A DNA stretch of 13,279 bases from DASYAN01 sp036501345 (lineage in GTDB: Bacteria > Chloroflexota > Ktedonobacteria > Ktedonobacterales > Ktedonobacteraceae). The position numbers and the translations under genes are program-made. Each line of letters opens with the position of its first letter. Position 1 is the first letter of the stretch. Where the stretch lies: positions 1 through 13,279 of the forward strand of contig DASYAN010000124.1 of the NCBI GenBank assembly GCA_036501345.1. The letters run 5' to 3'. Shown here in pieces: positions 6,711-12,759 of the stretch. The notes beneath the pieces were generated by a model. It was not told the DNA's origin, searched no databases, and saw only the letters and a program-made list of their open reading frames with translations.

Positions 6711-7883
6711 ATGGCCCTTACTATAGGTATTATTGGTCTGCCACAAAGCGGTAAGACGACGTTATTTAATGCTCTGACAAAGGCTGGTGCACCTATCAGC
6801 GGATATGCTACCAGCACGGTCCAGGCAAACATGGCAATTGTCCAGGTGCCTGATGCGCGTCTACAGCCGTTAGCAGAGATCTTCAATCCCCCCAAGGTGA
6901 CGCCGACGACGGTTGAGTTCGTTGACGTTGCTGGCATGGGACAATCTGAGCAGTCTGGCAAAGAGAAGCAGGGACTGAGTGCTGAATTCTTAGGCCATAT
7001 TCGTAACGCGGACGCTCTGGCTATCGTGCTGCGTACTTTTGTCAATGACAATGTGCCGCATATTTACCTGAATATTGATCCATTCCGCGATCTGGATAGC
7101 CTCAGTGCGGAACTCTCGCTCACCGATCTATCCTCGGTCGAGCGTCGCCTTGAGCGTACCAATCGTGCAGCTAAATCGGGTGATAAGAAATATCAACAAG
7201 AGCTGGAGACGCTGCGCCATTTACAGACCGAACTCAACGAATTAAAGCTGGTGGGTCAACTAGAACTGTCTTCGCAGGATCATGCATTGCTCAACGAACT
7301 GTTTTTACTGACTGCTAAGCCTCGCATGTATGTCTTAAATGTCAGCGAGGATGCACTTGGGGCTGCTAATGAGTTATTGGCGAAGATTGCCTCAGGTGAA
7401 GATGTCCAGGTTGAGAGCTTGCAAGGTGAGTTGGCAAGTATCGCTCGTGTTGCCCTGCGAGCAAAGAGCGAACGAGCTGAGGTGGCAGCCGTTTCCGCAC
7501 GACTGGAAGCCGAACTATCTGAGCTGCCTGAAGAGGATGCCCAGGAGTATTTGGAGTCGCTGGGTCTGCCACAACTGGGTGCCGATCGTGTGATCCAGGT
7601 TGGATATCGCCTACTCAACCTGATTACATTCCTGACAGCAGGTGAAGACGAAGTACGAGCATGGACGGTTACCAGAGGCGCAAAAGCTCCCGAGGCAGCT
7701 GGCAAGATTCACTCAGACATTGAGCGCGGCTTTATTCGAGCCGAAGTGGTTACCTTTGATGACTTTATGGCTTGTGGTTCATTTGCTGCAGCCACCAAAA
7801 AGGGTCTGTTGCGCTTAGAAGGGAAAGAGTATGTGATCAAGGATGGCGATATTGCCCATTTCCGCTTCAATGTCGCGAAATAG
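6711..7883 (+). CDS. ychF: YchF/OLA1-type P-loop NTPase
   Basis: A 390-residue protein (typical YchF is about 363) starting at ATG 6711 with GGAGGAAG upstream. YchF is a universally conserved Obg-related ATPase that binds ribosomes and is linked to stress responses. The G1 loop is GLPQSGKTT (9-17), the G3 motif is DVAGM (72-76), and the YchF-specific G4 variant appears as NVSE (210-213), which favours ATP over GTP. The helical insert (about 135-200) and C-terminal TGS domain (about 308-388, ending RLEGKEYVIKDGDIAHFRFNV) are in the expected order. The usual Gly-rich segment after G3 (GASxGEGLGN in most YchF) is replaced by GQSEQSGKEKQGLS, and the common N-x-GKS of the P-loop is Q-SGKT, so this is a divergent branch. 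It is probably monocistronic. Confidence 0.9.
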   Translation: MALTIGIIGLPQSGKTTLFNALTKAGAPISGYATSTVQANMAIVQVPDARLQPLAEIFNPPKVTPTTVEFVDVAGMGQSEQSGKEKQGLSAEFLGHIRNADALAIVLRTFVNDNVPHIYLNIDPFRDLDSLSAELSLTDLSSVERRLERTNRAAKSGDKKYQQELETLRHLQTELNELKLVGQLELSSQDHALLNELFLLTAKPRMYVLNVSEDALGAANELLAKIASGEDVQVESLQGELASIARVALRAKSERAEVAAVSARLEAELSELPEEDAQEYLESLGLPQLGADRVIQVGYRLLNLITFLTAGEDEVRAWTVTRGAKAPEAAGKIHSDIERGFIRAEVVTFDDFMACGSFAAATKKGLLRLEGKEYVIKDGDIAHFRFNVAK

Positions 7884-7920
7884 GCATGACTCGAATCGTA
7901 ATTTCTCGCAAAGCCCTTGA

Positions 7921-7975
7921 TCAATGCTCATATCGTTTGATAAGCTTATCCACTAGATTCCCGATCTTGTACCAG
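7921..7975 (-). pseudogene. Duplicated 3' fragment of the small gene at 9523-9765
   Basis: This 55-bp stretch matches 9523-9577 at 47 of 55 positions, and all eight differences are transitions. On the minus strand it encodes WYKIGNLVDKLIKRYEH and a stop, against WHEIGNLVDKLIKQYEH and a stop in the intact gene. Upstream of the fragment, similarity ends abruptly and no start or coding frame remains. The copies lie in direct orientation 1,602 bp apart, flanking the recombinase remnant and the Thr-Pro repeat gene. Confidence 0.85.
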
Positions 7976-7983
7976 ATCGGGAA
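7958..7983 (+). terminator. Perfect hairpin downstream of the YchF-type ATPase gene
   Basis: TTCCCGATCT (7958-7967) and AGATCGGGAA (7974-7983) form a perfect 10-bp stem with a 6-nt loop, 75 nt after the stop. It is followed by ACAATTGCG rather than a T-run, so it is a weak intrinsic terminator at best. The left arm lies in the duplicated gene fragment; the right arm is unique to this copy. Confidence 0.5.
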
Positions 7984-8237
7984 ACAATTGCGTTAAACCT
8001 ACGCGTATCTCATAGCGTGGATGCTCACGGTGTCACTGTCTTTGTACAGGAGTACTGTTTCCCAAGCACATGCAGGGCTACGCGTTTCTCTTCATAGGTA
8101 GCCTCATGATAACAGCCTTTCATGTCCTCTACCCATTCAAGAAAATGATCTATTTCCTGCTGTTGTTTTTCTAATTGTACTGCATGAGGAATGGCTTGTT
8201 TCTTCTCATTCTCTAGTTCTACTATCCTCTCTTCCAA
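7984..8237 (-). pseudogene. Serine recombinase C-terminal remnant with a frameshift
   Basis: Reading from about 8237 down, the sequence encodes a charged coiled-coil segment (ELENEKKQ, EKQQQEIDHFLEW) followed by ATYEEKRVALHVLG. This resembles the C-terminal region of large serine recombinases, where a coiled coil precedes a T-x-EEKR-x-L-x-x-LG motif. After HVLG the frame ends in QYSCTKTVTP, but a shift of frame restores VLLYKDSDTVSIHAMRYA and a stop at about 7997, as expected for the short beta tail of the family. Upstream, an in-frame TAG (8241-8243) cuts the frame and only a TTG could start it. The catalytic resolvase domain is absent, so this is a decayed fragment of a mobile element. I judged homology by eye, so family assignment is moderate. 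Confidence 0.55.
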
Positions 8238-8243
8238 GTACTA

Positions 8244-8733
8244 CCTCTATGGGTGTATGTATCCAAAACTTGTTGCTTCGAAACAGCGTGCTGAATATTG
8301 CATCTCTTACATCATAGGTACAGTGCATCATTATCAATGCTCGTAAGCTGTTTGTGTGATATGTTGCAATTAATTGGTGTACCTGCCATCACACAATTTC
8401 TTCTTATGCAGCAATTGATTGTATTGCATATTCTATCATAGCCAAGGATTATATGTGGATAGTATAGCATAATTCTCTGCTTTTGCACGCTCTGCTAACA
8501 GCCCAACAGCTCAGAGGCAATTCTGTCCTTTCAAGCTGTCCGCTTTTGGGGGCAAGATGGCCGCTTTGTCCCTAGGAAAGGCCTCTCTCATCCAGGTATA
8601 GTTAAGAATACAAGTTTTTAGAAGGGCTGAAAACCGCATACATGCTATTTGCTCACTGGTTCAATACCTTCATTGATCTCTGTAGTCATGATAGCAAGTA
8701 TTCACAACCGTATTGGGTGGAAAGAAAAATTGC
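8244..8733. other. Gene-poor AT-rich stretch with no recognisable gene
   Basis: No reading frame with coding character is visible on either strand. The stretch holds short imperfect inverted repeats, for example AGAGGC near 8512 against GCCTCT near 8581. It also has two near-identical CCGCTTT motifs (in GTCCGCTTTTG and GGCCGCTTTGTCC) about 30 nt apart between 8530 and 8570. It probably contains decayed mobile DNA linked to the recombinase remnant, but nothing I can name. Confidence 0.4.
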
Positions 8734-9399
8734 ATGCGAAGGATGAAACTATTAGTCAACTGGATGTATCGATTGCTTACCCTGCTCGTTGTTGCACTAG
8801 CCGTCTTCAGCGGAGAACTCTTCATTACTAGGGCTAATGTACTAAAGAGCTCCATCCCTAAGAGCTGCGTATTGGTAGATGATAAAACCAAGACGACTCA
8901 ACTCAAGCTTTCAGGATTGCATTTAGATCAAGGGACGAAGAACAAACTAGCCGCTGTCTTCAAAGCTGACCCTAATGGTCAGTCAAGCATAGGCTTGGAC
9001 TGTAGAGCAACGAGTACGCCTACGCCTACGCCTACGCTTACGCCTACGCCTACGCCTACGCTTACTCCTACGCCTACGCCTACGCCTACGCTTACTCCTA
9101 CGCTTACTCCTACGCCTACGCCTACGCCTACGGTATTATATGCTCTAACAGTTGATGATCTAAACCAGTACTGTCAGATGAAAGGGTACAATAATGTGAC
9201 TAGGACCACAGATGCGGGTGGAAATCCGACCAGTATTTTCACCTGTATAGGGGTCCAGGGGCAGGTTCTCACTCGTCAGCAGATAAATACTGGTGGTGAC
9301 CTCACATACGTCGAAGCCTGCGAACCATACGTGCCCGCAGGAACTAATATACAAGCTCGCTATGACGACAACAAGCAACAATGGGATTGTGTTGGCTGA
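8734..9399 (+). CDS. Secreted or membrane-anchored protein with Thr-Pro hexanucleotide-repeat linker
   Basis: About 221 residues from ATG 8734 (MRRMKLLV), which has GGTGGAAAG about 10 nt upstream; TTG 8713 and ATG 8743 are alternatives in the same frame. A basic N-terminus and a hydrophobic segment (about 10-28, LLTLLVVALAVFSG) form a signal peptide or anchor with no clear signal peptidase site. A first extracellular part with two cysteines follows, then a linker of alternating Thr-Pro with occasional Leu-Thr-Pro (about 40 residues) encoded by tandem hexanucleotides. The C-terminal domain begins LNQYCQMKGYNNV and carries three more cysteines, ending QQWDCVG. The architecture suggests two small folded parts joined by an extended cell-surface spacer. 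I do not recognise either domain. The gene lies alone in a rearranged region. Confidence 0.72.
   Translation: MRRMKLLVNWMYRLLTLLVVALAVFSGELFITRANVLKSSIPKSCVLVDDKTKTTQLKLSGLHLDQGTKNKLAAVFKADPNGQSSIGLDCRATSTPTPTPTLTPTPTPTLTPTPTPTPTLTPTLTPTPTPTPTVLYALTVDDLNQYCQMKGYNNVTRTTDAGGNPTSIFTCIGVQGQVLTRQQINTGGDLTYVEACEPYVPAGTNIQARYDDNKQQWDCVG
9015..9128 (+). repeat. Hexanucleotide tandem repeat (19 units) coding for (T-P/L)n
   Basis: Nineteen consecutive hexamers of TACGCC, TACGCT or TACTCC run from 9015 to 9128, followed by a partial unit TACG. In the reading frame they give Thr-Pro and Leu-Thr-Pro repeats. Gain or loss of units keeps the frame, so the linker can change length without losing the protein. 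The order of variants (3 TACGCC, then TACGCT, repeatedly) suggests earlier duplications of multi-unit blocks. Confidence 0.97.
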
Positions 9400-9522
9400 G
9401 GATAAATCTCGCCAGAGACTGCCAGATTCCTTGGCTAACTCCAGAATAAAAGGTTTATGGATAGGCACCACGCAGTTCAGTTCTCTCCTCCCTCAGATCG
9501 AGTACTCTCGAAACATCCATTT

Positions 9523-9765
9523 TCAATGCTCATACTGCTTAATAAGCTTATCCACTAAATTCCCAATCTCGTGCCAGGTATAGTGCTGGTAATCTAGCAT
9601 ACGGGACTGGTTAAGATCATACTCGCGGTTGGCGGGATTTTTCTGGGCATTTTCGGCAAACTGTAATGAGAGAGCTTTGGTCTTATCACCGCGACCATGC
9701 AAATAGGTTTCCAGCTCTCTCAAATCGTTTAATAGTGCCTGTAATTTCTCATCACTGGGGGACAT
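9523..9765 (-). CDS. Small hypothetical charged helical protein
   Basis: 80 residues from ATG 9765, with AGAAGG about 9 nt upstream; an in-frame TTG at 9768 is the only alternative. The sequence is charged, has no signal or membrane segment, and looks mainly helical (EKLQALLNDLRELETYL, then DKTKALSLQF and IGNLVDKLIKQYEH). I do not recognise the family. It follows the AhpD-like gene by 46 nt on the same strand and could be co-transcribed with it. That it is or was a real gene is supported by the duplicated 3' end at 7921-7975, where several differences are synonymous. Confidence 0.7.
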   Translation of the reverse strand: MSPSDEKLQALLNDLRELETYLHGRGDKTKALSLQFAENAQKNPANREYDLNQSRMLDYQHYTWHEIGNLVDKLIKQYEH

Positions 9766-9811
9766 CAAATTATACCTTCTTTTCTAGATTACCAAAATCT
9801 ACGTATTAAAC

Positions 9812-10315
9812 TTATTTATCTAACTTGAGCGCGTCTGCGAAACGATTAAAGAAATTGAACAGGCCAATGACTGTGGTAATCTCCACGAGTTCGCCATCGT
9901 CGAAGTGGACCTGCAATTGATCCCACAAGTCCTCATCCACGGCTTGTGCGCTTGTGGTCATGATTTCAGCGTAGTGCAAAGCTACCAGTTCACGCTCCGT
10001 AAACAGGTGATAGTGCCGATCAATATGGTACAGTGCATCTAACAGTTCATCACTTACTCCCAGCTGCCTTGCCAAGGCAGTATGTGCAGCCATTCAGTAG
10101 AAGCAATGGTTGACCTGTGAGACGCGAATGGCCAGCAACTCTTTTAATTTTGGCTCGACCGTTCCCTGGCGCATGGTTGTTTCTATCAATTGCATCGTTT
10201 GTTGCATAATATCTGGACGATGCGCCATGACGCGCAGCATGGTCTCCATTGTTGAGAAGCTAGCCATCTCCAACCCTGGTAGCTGGACCGAGTCATCGGG
10301 TGGGATGCGCGGCAT
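9812..10315 (-). CDS. AhpD/carboxymuconolactone-decarboxylase-like selenoprotein (in-frame TGA as Sec74)
   Basis: One frame of 167 residues starts at ATG 10315 (AAGGAGAT upstream) and ends with TAA at 9812, interrupted only by TGA at 10094-10096. The N-terminal part ends QVNHCFY (C71) and the sequence after TGA continues MAAHTALARQLG without a shift. In AhpD-type proteins this region reads CxxCxxxH, with both cysteines and the His in the peroxidase/disulfide site; here TGA replaces exactly the second Cys, with H78 four residues on. Thirteen nt downstream is a perfect 7-bp hairpin with a GGC loop, fitting a bacterial SECIS. I infer CFYU with selenocysteine at 74. The role would be thiol-dependent peroxide reduction in the cytoplasm. 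The alternative, a nonsense mutation of a Cys codon, would give a pseudogene, but the rest of the frame shows no decay. Confidence 0.8.
10064..10080 (-). promoter_or_regulatory. Bacterial SECIS-like hairpin after the in-frame TGA
   Basis: On the mRNA the sequence is CTGCCTT-GGC-AAGGCAG: a perfect 7-bp stem with a 3-nt loop whose first two bases are G. The stem starts 13 nt after the TGA and the loop lies at about +21 to +23. Known bacterial SECIS elements have an apical loop about 16-37 nt after UGA with a G among the first two loop bases. An alternative longer pairing of GGCTGC with GCAGCT around it is also possible. Confidence 0.65.
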
Positions 10316-10361
10316 ACAAAGGATCTCCTTATTTAGAATGAGAGACAGTATAGTCCTCTCT

Positions 10362-10390
10362 ATTCTAATGGACTAGTCTAAGGTGTGCAA
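10362..10390 (-). promoter_or_regulatory. Promoter of the AhpD-like selenoprotein gene
   Basis: On the minus strand TTGCAC (complement of 10385-10390) is followed after exactly 17 nt by TAGAAT (complement of 10362-10367). Transcription would begin about 40 nt before ATG 10315 and read through the selenoprotein gene toward the small gene at 9765. Confidence 0.6.
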
Positions 10391-10448
10391 GCGCAAGCCT
10401 ACCTTGCTACCTTGGTCAGACTACCATAGACGACTCCTCATTCTGCCT

Positions 10449-10488
10449 ATTATGTACATAATAGTAATCTTGATATTTTGTACATAAT
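10449..10488. promoter_or_regulatory. Paired palindromic operators of the toxin-antitoxin operon
   Basis: ATTATGTACATAAT (10449-10462) is a perfect 14-bp palindrome. ATTTTGTACATAAT (10475-10488) is the same site with one change, 26 bp further on, between the -35 and -10. Phd/YefM antitoxins repress their own promoters by binding such palindromes, with binding modulated by the toxin. These are the probable operators. Confidence 0.7.
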
Positions 10489-10498
10489 CGTCTATACT
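10470..10498 (+). promoter_or_regulatory. Promoter of the Phd/PIN operon
   Basis: TTGATA (10470-10475) and TATACT (10493-10498) are spaced by exactly 17 nt. The second palindromic operator fills the spacer, so bound antitoxin would block RNA polymerase. The start site would lie about 20 nt before the ATG. Confidence 0.7.
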
Positions 10499-10525
10499 AA
10501 GCTTAAGGCAGAAAGGAGGTGTATG

Positions 10526-10834
10526 ATGGCTAGATACATGAGTAGTAAAGAAGCAAGGGAGCACTTCTCTGATCTCTTAGGCTCTGTTTACTACACCAAA
10601 GAGCCAGTGATTATAGAGAAGAAGGGCAAGTCGGTTGCAGTAGTAATCAGCCCTGAACAATACGAAGCCATTCAAAAGGAAGAGGAGCGGCTCTGGCGTG
10701 TTGTTGACCAGATACGCGATCACAACATAGACAATGACCCTAATGAGGTGCTTCGCGATGTGACGGCCGTTGTTGAAGAAGTTCGAAAGACGAGATATGA
10801 CAAGCGAGAGCACGAAGCTGAGAGTAGTCGTTGA
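10526..10834 (+). CDS. Phd/YefM-family antitoxin
   Basis: 102 residues from ATG 10526, with AAGGAGG (10513-10519) 6 nt upstream; the ATG at 10523 is too close to it and a farther in-frame start at 10478 lies inside the promoter. The N-terminal domain has the Phd/YefM fold signature: MSSKEAREHFSDLLGSV followed by EPVIIEKKGKSVAVVISPEQYEAI, the DNA-binding dimer that represses its own operon. The charged C-terminal half (about 55-102) should be the toxin-binding, disordered-to-helical tail that wraps the partner. The PIN-domain gene downstream overlaps its last 38 nt, the usual coupled arrangement. Palindromic sites in the promoter fit autoregulation. Confidence 0.92.
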   Translation: MARYMSSKEAREHFSDLLGSVYYTKEPVIIEKKGKSVAVVISPEQYEAIQKEEERLWRVVDQIRDHNIDNDPNEVLRDVTAVVEEVRKTRYDKREHEAESSR

Positions 10835-11252
10835 CACCAATCTTTTTGTCAGGGGTCTACTTAATAAGCAGGGACAGCCATTTGCTCTCTTAGAGGCATG
10901 GCACGCAAAACGGTTCACGCTGGTAATGAGCGATGAGCAACGGGCTGAGTTAGAAGATGTCCTTGCTCGTCCTCGTCTCATCAAGCGATACCATCTCTCC
11001 CCTTCGGAGGCGGACGCTCTGCTGGCTCTGGTCAATCGCTTGAGCCAGCGTGTTGTATTGACTGGTGCCCTCCCTGTAGCTGTCCGAGATGTGAAAGATG
11101 AGATGATTCTTGCCTCAGCAGTGGAAGGAGCGGCCCATTACCTTATTACCGGAGATGATGATCTCTTAACCCTGAACAGGAATCCTGCGCTTGGCGTACT
11201 GAGAATTGTTCCCGTTCGAGATTTCCTAGCCGTGCTTGTTGCAGGCCATTAA
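10797..11252 (+). CDS. PIN-domain RNase toxin (COG1569-like)
   Basis: 151 residues from ATG 10797, overlapping the antitoxin by 38 nt; an in-frame start at 10770 is less likely because the overlap would be larger. PIN toxins are magnesium-dependent endoribonucleases that cut tRNA, rRNA or mRNA. The acidic catalytic set is present: D13 in VVVDTNLFV, a Glu in AELEDVLARP (E51 or E53), D101 in DVKDEMILASA, and D120-D122 in ITGDDDLL. The segment LARPRLIKRYHLSPSEADALL is typical of the PIN subfamily paired with Phd-type antitoxins. No truncation or missing acidic residue is seen, so it is probably active and held in check by the gene before it. Confidence 0.9.
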   Translation: MTSESTKLRVVVDTNLFVRGLLNKQGQPFALLEAWHAKRFTLVMSDEQRAELEDVLARPRLIKRYHLSPSEADALLALVNRLSQRVVLTGALPVAVRDVKDEMILASAVEGAAHYLITGDDDLLTLNRNPALGVLRIVPVRDFLAVLVAGH

Positions 11253-11399
11253 TGGCAAGCCACTTCAAAATCGCGCTGTTGCGTGTCCGGGATTTCTTGA
11301 TAAACTGTGTGATCTGTGCTACCTTTGGGACATCAACAAGCTGGTAGCGTCAAAGCAAGAAATCCTAATAACGGGATAGCAAAAAAGAGAGGCTATACC

Positions 11400-11996
11400 A
11401 TGGCTGTACAAAGAGATCAATGGATATCACTAGAGGATTTCTTAGCATTAGATCATGAGTCCCTAGATCAGAAGTATGAATACCTCGATGGTCACATATA
11501 TGCCTTAGCTGTGGGATCAAATATGCATTCTCTTATCTCAGGCAACATATATGCATTTTTGCATGGTAAACTAAAACCTCCCTGTTTTATATTTGCTTCG
11601 GATATGAAAGTGCAGCCCACTGAATATGCATGTTTCTTCCCAGATATCTCAGTTAGTTGTGACCCAAGGGATACACAACAAAAAACTACTGTCATGAAAT
11701 ACCCTAAACTTGTTATAGAGGTATTATCTCCCACTACAGAGAAGGGTGATAGAGGCGACAAATTTAGAGCATTCCAACAATGTCCTACCGTGCAGGAATA
11801 CGTCCTTGTCAGTCAGGAGCGTGAAGAGATAGAAGTTTTTAAGCGGCATGGTAGGCTATGGGTATATGGCAGATACGAACAAGGTGAGGAAGTAGAACTA
11901 ACTAGCATCAACGTAATCATTCCTCTTAAAGTAGTCTATGAAAATATTGTGCTTCCCCCAGAAACACGTAGACCACTGGAGCCAGAGGGGCTATGA
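11400..11996 (+). CDS. Uma2-family PD-(D/E)XK endonuclease
   Basis: 198 residues from ATG 11400, with AGAGAGG about 7 nt upstream; a longer frame back to 11316 has no good ribosome binding site. The order of motifs fits Uma2 (DUF820): an N-terminal EDFLALDHE and YEYLDGHIYALAVGSNMHS, PDISV as the central Asp, and the catalytic IEVLSPTTEKGDRGDKFRAF with Glu and Lys. C-terminal beta strands (EYVLVSQEREEIEVFKR) follow. Uma2 proteins are abundant in cyanobacteria and Chloroflexota, often in many copies, and are presumed restriction-like nucleases, but their roles are mostly unproved. It lies 147 nt after the PIN toxin in the same direction and probably has its own transcript. Confidence 0.9.
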   Translation: MAVQRDQWISLEDFLALDHESLDQKYEYLDGHIYALAVGSNMHSLISGNIYAFLHGKLKPPCFIFASDMKVQPTEYACFFPDISVSCDPRDTQQKTTVMKYPKLVIEVLSPTTEKGDRGDKFRAFQQCPTVQEYVLVSQEREEIEVFKRHGRLWVYGRYEQGEEVELTSINVIIPLKVVYENIVLPPETRRPLEPEGL

Positions 11997-12004
11997 ATTG
12001 CGAT

Positions 12005-12115
12005 GTGCAAGAGGAAAGCTACACGTACATGCTACAGGGAGTGCTGTCTTTATGAAGCACGCGTCCCCAGCGGCTAAGTGCAAGAGGAAAGCTACACGTA
12101 CATGCTACAGGGAGT
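12005..12115 (+). repeat. Perfect 38-bp direct repeat pair with 35-nt interval (CRISPR-like spacing)
   Basis: Bases 12005-12042 and 12078-12115 are identical over 38 nt (beginning GTGCAAGAGGAAAGC and ending GCTACAGGGAGT), and differ immediately on both sides. The interval 12043-12077 is 35 nt. These sizes match one repeat-spacer-repeat unit of the large array 650 bp downstream, but the repeat sequence is different apart from the initial GTG. It lies between the Uma2 stop and the DUF5808 start. Confidence 0.6.
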
Positions 12116-12157
12116 ACCAGTATTATGCTATTCATTTCCAACGAAGGAGAGAGAAAG

Positions 12158-12454
12158 ATGAGTCGCAAAACGATCTTGACCCCCAAGAATATCATGTGGA
12201 GTACATTGCTCGTGTTCCTTGTGGGAGTAGCTCTCAGAGAACAACTGCGCCTGCCTCCTAAAGAACGAACTTGGCATGGCAGGATAGCGGGGAGGATTCC
12301 CTATGACTTTCGCCTGCCAACGGCACAGCGTATACGCGCCACGTTATGGAATAAGAATACTTCGCAGATACTGGTGCCACATACATTCGGGATAGGCTGG
12401 ACCCTTAATCTATATCCCCTCCTCCATCCTGAAATTTCTCAGAAGCTCCAGTAG
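12158..12454 (+). CDS. DUF5808-domain small membrane protein
   Basis: 98 residues from ATG 12158, with AAGGAGAG about 8 nt upstream; I rejected the earlier in-frame ATG at 12125 because it has no ribosome binding site. A hydrophobic stretch (about 11-24, MWSTLLVFLVGVAL) is likely a single N-terminal membrane segment. The rest reads RTWHGRIAGRIPYDFRLPT, then LWNKNTSQILVPHTFGIGWTLNLY, matching the W-G-x-PYDFRxPT and WNP-x-P-FGxGWxxN pattern I associate with DUF5808. The function of the domain is not known. It is located between a CRISPR-like repeat pair and the CRISPR leader; nothing shows that it takes part in CRISPR function. Confidence 0.75.
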   Translation: MSRKTILTPKNIMWSTLLVFLVGVALREQLRLPPKERTWHGRIAGRIPYDFRLPTAQRIRATLWNKNTSQILVPHTFGIGWTLNLYPLLHPEISQKLQ

Positions 12455-12759
12455 AGGAGCATGATGAAGGGAACCAACCTTCCTGATCCAGACGCACAAG
12501 AGCAGCCAGGGGTGGCTCAACCTCAGACACCAGTATTCAGAAAAGCATGCGAGGCGTGCAGTGGTGGAAATCCCACGCTCAGTGCCTCGCAAACAGCAGA
12601 AAGGAGGCTCGCGGTGCTCCCAGAGCGGATTGCCAAAGTAAAGGTTATAGTGTATACTTCTCCAAGAAGCCCAAACGGCGAGGAAATCAACCAACAAAAC
12701 CATACGCCTCGCAAAACGCAAGCTGAAGTGGCTTCTGGAGCGGTGCGAGGCACCCCGCT
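12455..12759 (+). promoter_or_regulatory. CRISPR leader region with promoter and paired GCGAGGC hairpins
   Basis: No gene is seen here. A promoter pointing into the array has TTGCCA (12630-12635) and TATACT (12653-12658) with exactly 17 nt between them, placing the start about 95 nt before the first repeat. GCGAGGC (12549-12555) can pair with GCCTCGC (12584-12590), and GCCTCGC (12706-12712) with GCGAGGC (12745-12751), giving two hairpins that flank the promoter. The second ends just before repeat 1. The paired motif may be a site for adaptation proteins or a structure in the precursor RNA. Confidence 0.55.

Noticed and set aside
7941..7954. TTATCCACT in both 7946 and 9548 regions resembles a DnaA box, hinting at a replication origin
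   Set aside because: It differs from the TTATNCACA consensus at the last base and lies within the coding sequence for VDKLI in the duplicated gene end. No box cluster or AT-rich unwinding region accompanies it.
9812..10093. Separate 93-residue gene starting at the ATG right after the TGA
   Set aside because: No ribosome binding site lies before that ATG, and the sequence begins in the middle of the AhpD active-site motif. One gene with a recoded TGA explains it better.
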